Shown: one piece after another, positions 57,296-64,000 of the stretch
How the letters are laid out: each line of letters opens with the position of its first letter
How positions within the stretch are numbered: the first letter of the stretch is position 1
DNA from: Carya illinoinensis
Lineage: Eukaryota; Streptophyta; Magnoliopsida; Fagales; Juglandaceae
Reading direction: 5' to 3'
NCBI RefSeq assembly: GCF_018687715.1
Contig: NC_056755.1
Span: forward strand, 29,972,501 to 30,036,500
DNA: 64,000 bases
Translations under genes and position numbers: made by a program
Notes under the pieces: model-generated
What the model was told of the DNA's origin: nothing
What the model saw: only the letters and a program-made list of their open reading frames with translations
The model's database searches: none

Positions 57296-58948
57296 AACAA
57301 TTATTAATCATCTCACACATGATTATTAACCTCTAAACCATATTTTTAACTTAATTTTTTTCCCACTTTTATAATCTGAAATTTTGGTTTTTATTATTGA
57401 TTTGCATTATTCTTAGACTAATTTAGAAGTTTAACCTTGACCCAATGCATGTCAATAGAAGCAAAGCCATGTCAATGCCCATGTCACCACCAATGGGCAC
57501 CTAGGTGCACCTTCATGTGCATTGCATCAAATCAGCCCCTAGCCCATGCCTTTTCCATCATATTTTCATTTGTAATTCTACCAATCAGACATCATCTCAT
57601 CACTTATGGACCAGACCTAGCAAAGGGTGAAGTACCTCCAAGAAACCAAACAAAACTCCAACCATTTCCTTAGGAAATCTAGTTGGAGCCAAACTGAGTG
57701 CCCTTAGCTTCTTCAAGGATTTTTCTGCACCAAAACCAGCTGCTCCCACTCTCTTTTCTTTTTTTCCCTTGGAAGTTCTTCAATGCACTCAAGTGCTTGC
57801 TTGAAAAATTTTCTCCCCAAAGCAGCCCAACTGATTGGCACAAAGAGAGGCACACTTGAAAAGTCATCACCCATTTCACCCCTTTCATTTTCTGCTCAAT
57901 AATAAAAACCTGGACAACTTTGAAGGAAACCCAAAACCTTTAGCTATGTCTTGCTTGTCTTTTGAACTTTTGTTTCAAACATCTGAATCAAGCATCCCGT
58001 GCACCTATGGGCATATTCGAGCTCTTTTCCATGATGAAATGATGACACTTTAGGTCACTTTTCAGCTGACCAAGCCATGGCAAATCTGGAAAATGCAATC
58101 AACACTTGACCTCTCACCTCCACCAATCACATTCACTTCCTTGGAGCCAAAACCAATGGCCCCCTCCCCTCTTGAAGCCTATAAATACCTCCATCACTTT
58201 CTCATTTCTCCACACATCTCCTCCAAGCTTTCTCTTGTGTCTTGAGAGCATTTCTCCCCCCTTAGTGAGCAATAGAGTGAAACCGAGTGAAGTTCTTGAG
58301 AATTCTTGAGTGGTGTTATTTTAGGAGCCTTAAGGGCCACAAAAATTGTAAGTTTTCTTTTCCTAGATCTTATTTTGCATGTCAAGTCTTGATGTTGTTT
58401 TAGAAAATGTTACCATACTTAATTCAAACCGGGTTCATTAAGGATGGATTAAGTGTTTAAATTGTTTTAAGTGAAAATTTTAGCTATGTCATGTGTTAGC
58501 ATATTTTGATGTGATTTGTTAATGTATTAGAATGATCATTAAAGGTTTTATTTTTAGAATAGAAGCATGCCATGATAGGTTTTAATTCTATCATGTGTTG
58601 ATCATCCAAGCATGCACAATTTTGATTAAATCATGCTTATTTTATGAAGTGTTGATTTATTTCACTTAGGCCCAATCTTATCTTGTGTCCACATTATTTT
58701 GAACTCAAGTGGACCTCTTAAGTGAGGAAATACCTATTTATGGTTTATAGATAATTGGGATGTTTGGTTCATTCTGGCATCAATAATTTTTTATCAACCC
58801 TATTTCTGTTGTGATTATTGTGTACTACTAGTTGCATTTTAGGATACATTGCATATTAACTATCATGAATGGGGTATATAACCTTGTGTTGCATGTCCCA
58901 ACACTCCAAGTCTTTGTTTCATCCCAAGCATAGATTCGGGGCATCACA

Positions 58949-59095
58949 GTTGAGACGACCCCTGATGTTCCTATGGCCAACCCCATTAGAGATATATTGG
59001 ACCTTGATGCTCCTAAGGTCAAATCTATTGAGTCTGAGGAGGATCCTAATGCCCCTACCCAATTTTGTATCTTCTTTATTATTGTCTTGATTTAA
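58949..59095 (+). pseudogene. C-terminal end of the interrupted PF04195-like ORF
   Basis: Right after the LTR end an open stretch reads 'VETTPDVPMANPIRDILDLD' and 'KVKSIESEEDPNAPTQF' up to a stop at about 59093. Left of the insertion, at 35960-36004, coding-like sequence 'DAKAPVADREGV' has the same acidic, Ala/Pro-rich style. I infer this is the tail of the same ORF, split by 22.9 kb. Confidence 0.5.
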
Positions 59096-59639
59096 TAAGA
59101 TTTTTTATTTTTTAGCTTTATCCTTTGTACAGACTAATTAGTAATGAACAAGTACTTTTCATCACTGCTTTGTTGTGTGCTCTGCTATATAGCTATTTTG
59201 TTGTTTAATTTTACTGGTCCTTCGACAAGAATTGCTTCTTTCCTTGGTTTCCATGTCTTTTTCACATGTTGGGTCCTAGGGCATCCCTATTAGGCCTGTT
59301 GGCCTGCTGATGCGACATGCGTTGACTCCCTTCCTAACTTTATTGGTGTGCTTTGGGCAATTGAATGCTTATACTTGTTCACGTCTGTTACATCCTTCTT
59401 GCAATAATGGTGCCAGCTGGTCTCAACCACGTTGCATCGCATGGTGCCTGATGTGAGATTGGTGCTGTATTTGCTGGCCCTGTGAGATATGTACACTCTT
59501 GAAACCTCAAGATACAAACCATCGTCTTTGCCTATATAAACCCACCTTCACAGTTGGTGGCCCTCGTATCTCTTTTTCTTTTCTTCGAGTGCTTAGAGCT
59601 TTTCTTCTTTCCTTTCAAATTCTTCTGTTCATGTTCTAA
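59096..59639. other. Untranslated/linker DNA of the same retroelement region
   Basis: No domain is seen. A TATAAACCCACC box at about 59534 followed by a CT-rich stretch (59570-59625) resembles a leader before the next coding-like block. Confidence 0.35.
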
Positions 59640-60190
59640 CTCAAAGAGCCCCCAAGTTTGATAGGCCTTTTGGTTCCCATTGAGGCTTTAGGGATACGGG
59701 CTTGCCATAGGTTCGTATTGAAGTAAAAGTCCAACAACCTTTCACATGGTGGTGATTCCATACTAGTTGGAGGGGTCGAGTGTCATTGTTCTAAAGGTGT
59801 CATCGTTCCCAACTATGGGCCCTTAGGAGGCCCAATGCTATACCCTGCCATATCCTCTAGCGGCCTCAGGCTGCCCTTTTGTCATTCAATCAGTGATGTG
59901 CCGAAATTTCTGGGCTTGGCTTTTGCTCGACTCTATCGAAACCCACAGAGGACCTTGATGTGTTGTTATGTCATCCAGCGTCATGTTTAGGATGTGGTGG
60001 GGATCAGGCACTCTAATCACACCGCTTGCGAGTTCCTCCTTACTCATGACCTTCTGCGTAATTCCCTCTTTATCCAAATGCCAGCTCATCTTGAGCCGCA
60101 ATCCATTAGGGCGAAGGGTGGGGCTTTCCCAATAAGGAAGCATGTGGGTGTGAATACTCTACTTGAGCTATCTGGTGGGTTGTGAAGGAT
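59640..60190 (+). pseudogene. Second, diverged PF04195-like domain
   Basis: Across frames the sequence reads 'LRLPFCHSISDVPKFLGLAFARLYRNPQRTL' in two pieces, about 59865-59955. The following block, 'DVVGIRHSNHTACEFLLTHD' at about 59988, resembles the N-terminal region after PF04195 in retroelement ORFs ('...EFL.TH.L.R' compares with 'REFLMTHNVIRCAR' at 33838-33880 in the first copy). No continuous frame exists. This is a distinct sequence from the copy at 33433, not a recent duplicate. Confidence 0.45.
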
Positions 60191-61329
60191 GCCCAAGGAA
60201 TCAGGCCCCCGGCAGCTTTCAGTAGGGCTAACCGTGCCGGAGCTATTCGGGTTTGGGTGAAGGCCCTTTTGTAGAGGGTGAGGGGAAGAAACCGAGGAGG
60301 GGAGCCCTTATCAAGGCTGACTCGGCACTCACACCTTATAAAAACTTCCACAGTTGGTGAAAGCCAGACCCTAAAGGCTGACTTAACTACCACTTTGAAC
60401 TGTTGTTCTTCCCTTGCAGAACCAGGCGAAAATAATTTGACCATCACTTTCGGCTAGCCAGGCAGTAGGTTTTTTGGACTCAAAGTGGTTATAGTCCTAT
60501 CGTGTGAAAGAATTTCCTGCCATCCTGAGTGGGTCTTCATCTCCCCAAATGTGATTCTCATTATAGAGGACCTCGTGCGCTATTGACACATCGTAATAAT
60601 AGGGCCCCCTATCTACCATTTCCACCAAAAAATGATTTGCTCGGTATATAGCCTTCGTGCCGATGATACTGTGAACTAACAACAAGGGTGAACAAGGTAA
60701 TCGATTACTTTTGATGGCGTAGGAGGAGGCAGACTAGTTGGTACCGACGAGTTGGAATTACGACGATTAGCAGGATATTCCCTCTTGTTAGTTTGGTTCA
60801 TGACAACAAGTGTTTCCCCTTTTCAAATGTATACGTCTAAATGTTTCCCCTTTTAAAGACATAGCAATATTCCCTTTTGTAAAGACTTCAATCATCAATG
60901 AACCAACATTCTTCACTACATTGTCACGTATTTTACCTCACTATCTTTCTTTTATTTCTTCACTGGTTGACCTGATGGACTAGTAAGGCCTAGACCCCCT
61001 AGTTGGCTTAGTCTAAGAGAGCAAGGGTTGGGGAAAGTCCGTGAGGACACGGTAATTGCCTCTCCTTGCTGGCCCCCTTGTAAGTTGGTTTCCTTCACTT
61101 TCTTTTGTTTGCACTTTGTTTATATAGGTCAGATGCTCGGGAAAGAGCATTGGATAAGAGATGTCATCGTCAACTTCATAGGCTCGCCATGGGGCCGATG
61201 GGGAGATGGGCGGCCGAGGGGCAACCTACTTGCTTCAAGCCTTCATAGGGGGATGACTTGGCCTAGTGTCTTTGGAGGAATTTGAGTAGTACACTTTGAC
61301 TGAATTCATCTCGTAGACCCTTGGGGGCA
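60191..61329. other. Mixed-GC repeat-derived DNA, no gene
   Basis: Small open frames on both strands have no recognisable motif. A 'gtgtttcccctttt' string recurs near 60799 and 60829. It leads into the tandem-repeat field. Confidence 0.4.
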
Positions 61330-63480
61330 CGAAAGGGGCTGAGCAATTCAAAAGACTAGACTCTTCCTACCGCTACTCGTAGGTGTGAGGCCCGGGTGGG
61401 GCGTTAGGGCTGAACCCAATCAATCTATGTCGGGCAGTAGGGAGACCAAAAATGTACTTTGCTGCAAGGCTGGTCGGGCAGGCTTGTTGGCCATCGTCGG
61501 GAAGGCAAGTAGGAGTTGCGAGCCAGAGCTACGAGAGGTAGGTCAGTTAGTGTAAACAATCTCTAACAATTGCTAACCTAATTAGTCCGAGGAGCGTAGA
61601 GTAGGTTTGGGGCATTCTGTCGTCGGAGATGGCATTTGGAGTTGTATCGTGTAGTCTGCGGACTAAACCCGTACTTCACTGAGGGAGGGGTTGGGATGCT
61701 TCAGGCCATGCCCTCCTCCTTCTATCCCCCTGGGGAGGTAGTTTGTTAGGCGGCTACTCGTTAAGGCCACACTTAACTTGGGTCATGTCGGGCTGTCTAG
61801 AGACCGAGCCCGAGCTTCCCCATGAGAGAGGTCAGGCCACTCTAAGGCCAAACAAGCCTATTGGTCCTGGGAGGGAAGGTAGGAGTTGTGTGTTTAACCT
61901 GCAAGAGTTAGCTCGGTTAGTTTAAATAACTTCTGGAACATTGCAAACCTGAGCTATTCTGTTGAAGAATGGTGAAGATTGAGGGTGTTTCTTTGGAGGA
62001 GATACTTTTTAGAGAGTTATGTCAGGTAGTCAGAGGACTAATCGCACTCTGCCAAGGGAGGGGTAGGGAATCAGGATGCGTCAAGCCACGCCCTTTCCTT
62101 TTGTCCCCCAGGGAGGTAATATGTCGGATGATTGAGAAGCCGGTATGCGCTTTGCCACGAAGGGGATGGGTAAGCTATTTGGGTAGCCGAGAGGCTGGGC
62201 GATGGGGAAGTCAAACCGAGCTAGAGGCTAGTTCTGCCTATCAAACCTCACGAGGAGGTAGGTTGTTTGGGAAGTTTGTGACTGGACCCACTCCCATCTG
62301 TTGGCACTCTTCATCATGCTAGAGGTTTGGGTAAGTCTTCGGGTGGGCAAAGGGTTAGACCGACTCTCCCATGGTGGAGGGATGAGATGGCCTTAGGCTC
62401 ATCTCACCCTTATAGGCCCCACAGGGAGGTAAGTATCGGGTAATTTGGGACTGGACCCGCTCCCGCCTATTGCCCATGAGGAAGATGGGTTATCGGGCGG
62501 CTGAGGACTAGCTCGCACTTAGCTGTGGGAGGGATCAAGCAGTCTTAGGCATTACACCCATCCCTTTGGTACCCCTCAGGCAAGGTAAATGTGGATAGCA
62601 GAATAGCACGTCTGCACTTCACCATGATGGGGAGTGGTAATTCATTTGGGCGGCCGAGAGGCTAGGTCACTGAGGGGGTTGGACCTACCTGTTGACCTTT
62701 GTAGGGAGGTTGGCTATTCAGGTAGTTTGTGATTGTACCAGCTCTCCTCTAGGTGAGGGATGGGATGGCCTTAGAATCATCTCACCTTTGGGAACCCTGC
62801 GGGGAGGTAAGTATCGGGCACTTTAGGACTAGACCGACTCCTACCTGTTGATGCTCACGAGGAAGGTAAGTTGTTTGGCAGTTAAGGACTAGCTTGCAAT
62901 TGGCTGTGGGAGGGATCAAGCAGCCTTAGGCATTACACCCATCCCTTTGGTATGCCACAGGGAAGGTAAATGTTGGACAACTGAATAGTTGGTCCACACT
63001 TCACTGTGATGGGGACATGGTGATTCGTTTGGGCAACTGAGAGGTTGGGCCCAGTCTCTTCCATGGGGAAGGCTAGTTTGGGATGGGGCTAGACCCACCT
63101 GTTGACCCTGGTAGGGAGGTAGGCTGCTTGGGCAGTATGTGACTATACCTACTCCCATTTGTTGACATCACAGGGAAGGCAAGTGAGGGATAGGATGGTA
63201 CTGATCCCACTCTTCATAGTGGCGGAGGTTGGGGTAAGTGGTGGCTGAAGGGCCTGACCCACTCTCCCTTAAGGGAGGGAGAAGACAGCCTTAAGGCTCA
63301 TCTTGCTATTTGGGTCCCCACGAGGAGGTAAGTACTGGGCAGTTTGGGACTGGACTCGCTCCTGTCTGTAGATGCTCATGTGGAAGGTAAGTTGTTAGGT
63401 AGTCGAAGGCTAACCCGCACTCCTCCATGGGTAGGATAGAGCAGCACTTAGGCGTGTTTGTTGTCCCGTGGGGAGGTAAG
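61330..63480 (+). repeat. GC-rich tandem-repeat field (units about 380-510 bp, diverged)
   Basis: Recurring marks include 'GGGAGGTAAGTATCGGG' at 62424, 62812 and, diverged, 63323. 'GCTGTGGGAGGGATCAAGCAG' occurs at 62523 and 62903. 'AGGCATTACACCCATCCCTTTGG' is at 62547 and 62928. Related 'GCCA(T/C)GCCCT..CCTT' and 'CCCCC.GGGAGGTA' strings lie at about 61705 and 62088, and 'GTAGGAGTTG.G' at 61509 and 61881. The spacing is about 375-390 bp, with one longer unit. Short sub-motifs (GGGAGGTA, ACTGGACC.(G/A)CTCC) recur more often, so units have internal structure. No coding potential. Confidence 0.85.
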
Positions 63481-63495
63481 TTTTCATTGAAGATT

Positions 63496-63592
63496 TCGTT
63501 GATAGAGATTTACGTTGGTGGAGATATACATTGGTGGAGATATGTGTTTGCGAAGATATAAATTGATGGAGATATACGTTGATGGAGATATC
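63496..63592 (+). repeat. Short tandem repeat, about 16-17 bp (TGGAGATATACGTTGA type)
   Basis: Five to six imperfect units built on (G)TGGAGATATACRTTG lie just right of the large repeat field. Confidence 0.75.
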
Positions 63593-63599
63593 GATTTTA

Positions 63600-64000
63600 C
63601 ACTTTCAATTTCTAAAAAATAAATTACAAATTTACAAGGCTCCTCCCCGCAGGGAGAGACAGTCTGCTCCTCTCACTCTTCATTATATGCGCCCCCCTCT
63701 CCTCCTCTAGCCCAATAGGAGAAGTCATTGATGAAGACTAGCTGCGGCTTCATGTGAGGCCATATCTAATCTTTCCTATTGGTCTCCTCCTCCAAGGCTT
63801 TACCTTCTCAATGGGCCTAGGGGCGTGCCATGTGTACCCTGCGAGCTTTTGGCTTTAGCTCCTGCACAGTGCATCCCCGTGCCAGGGCCTATTCTCCCCG
63901 GATCTCTCATACTCCCTCAAAGGTTAGGAATTTCATCTTCAAGAAGTCTACCATGACAAAGGCCTTGTAGGTCATGACTAGTTGAACTATCTTCCCGGAG
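63600..64000 (-). pseudogene. Tat-like Ty3/gypsy pol fragment, minus strand, runs off the edge
   Basis: On the minus strand from 64000 the reading gives 'TYKAFVMVDFLKMKFLTFEGV' (in parts), then 'EIRGE', 'ALARGC', 'QELKPKARRVHM' and further down 'QLVFINDFSYW'. It resembles the protease-to-reverse-transcriptase linker of plant Tat elements ('STYH...KFPT..G.GE.RGDQ..AR.CY...L'). Stops interrupt it. The repeat field on its left could be the variable non-coding part of the same element, but I cannot show that. Confidence 0.5.

Larger units (their letters stand above)
36005..58948 (+). mobile_element. Long-LTR Ty3/gypsy element (chromovirus, Tekay/Del-like), carrying nested insertions
   Basis: The LTRs at 36005-38933 and 50975-58948 share start (TGTAACACCC.GCCT), end (GGG..TCACA) and much of the middle. 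The left LTR is followed at 38937 by a Met-tRNA primer site, and the right one is preceded by a polypurine tract ending at 50974. The internal region holds gag, a zinc knuckle and scraps of pol ending in a chromodomain-like 'HLVKVLWQN' segment. An Athila-like element sits in gag and a LINE in the right LTR. No perfect target duplication is seen (GTCAG left, GTTGA right), yet the flanking PF04195-like frame reads on across the gap. Most of reverse transcriptase and all of integrase are gone, so it is dead. Lineage is inferred. Confidence 0.85.
50975..58948 (+). repeat. Right LTR of the chromovirus-like element, interrupted by a LINE
   Basis: Left part 50975-51635 and right part 57279-58948 together form an LTR of about 2.3 kb. 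It matches the left LTR minus the TTAGGCCCAACTT block and the 38-kb local duplication. It also has a segment flanking the LINE (about 51480-51635 and 57296-57440) that the left LTR lacks. It ends GGGGCATCACA at 58948. Confidence 0.85.

Noticed and set aside
36000..58953. Perfect target duplication for the outer Ty3 element
   Set aside because: GTCAG on the left and GTTGA on the right share only GT; I did not call a duplication.
62916..63158. 80-codon minus-strand frame
   Set aside because: Lies wholly in the tandem-repeat field and has no domain.
61330..63480. CRISPR-like array
   Set aside because: Units are hundreds of bases long, diverged and without spacers, in a plant nuclear context.

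Overview
The window is nuclear DNA of a dicot plant, probably a woody one. It has spliced genes with GT-AG introns, AT-rich intergenic DNA, a plant-type subtilase, a cysteine-rich class C G-gamma subunit, a DUF1677 gene, and many plant retrotransposon lineages (Copia, chromovirus-like Ty3, Athila-like Ty3, Tat-like Ty3, plant L1 LINE). The genus cannot be named from sequence alone.

Layout. 1-5.1 kb is retroelement debris: the 3' end of a Ty3 polyprotein, then a Copia polyprotein broken by a 1.4 kb insertion. 5.1-18.2 kb is the gene-bearing part. It holds a one-exon DUF1677 gene (5331-5783, +), a five-exon G-protein gamma subunit of the AGG3/GS3/DEP1 type (10800-14076, +) and a two-exon subtilisin-like protease of the SBT1.8 type (18114-15733, -). 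The last two genes converge, with about 1.65 kb between them. 18.2-21.2 kb is AT-rich and shows no gene.

21221-25938 is a full-length Copia element with about 320-bp LTRs and a perfect 5-bp target duplication (GGAAT). It is frameshifted, and its RNase H has an internal deletion. 25.9-32.4 kb is degenerate repeat DNA with two long AG/TC microsatellites.

32.4-64 kb is a nest of retroelements. An old element coding for a PF04195-like protein ('putative gypsy type transposon') is split at 36004/58949 by a 22.9-kb chromovirus-like Ty3 element with very long LTRs. That element has an Athila-like Ty3 element (39679-48865) inside its gag, and a near full-length LINE (51636-57278, minus strand, 17-bp target duplication) inside its 3' LTR. 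To the right are a second PF04195-like domain, a GC-rich tandem-repeat field (about 61.3-63.5 kb) and a minus-strand Tat-like pol fragment running off the edge.

The three host genes look intact and functionally unrelated: signalling, secreted proteolysis and an unknown zinc-ribbon-like protein. All retroelement reading frames seen here carry stops, frameshifts or deletions. I saw no tRNA, rRNA or CRISPR array. Coordinates of exons and LTR borders were read by eye and may be off by a base or two.
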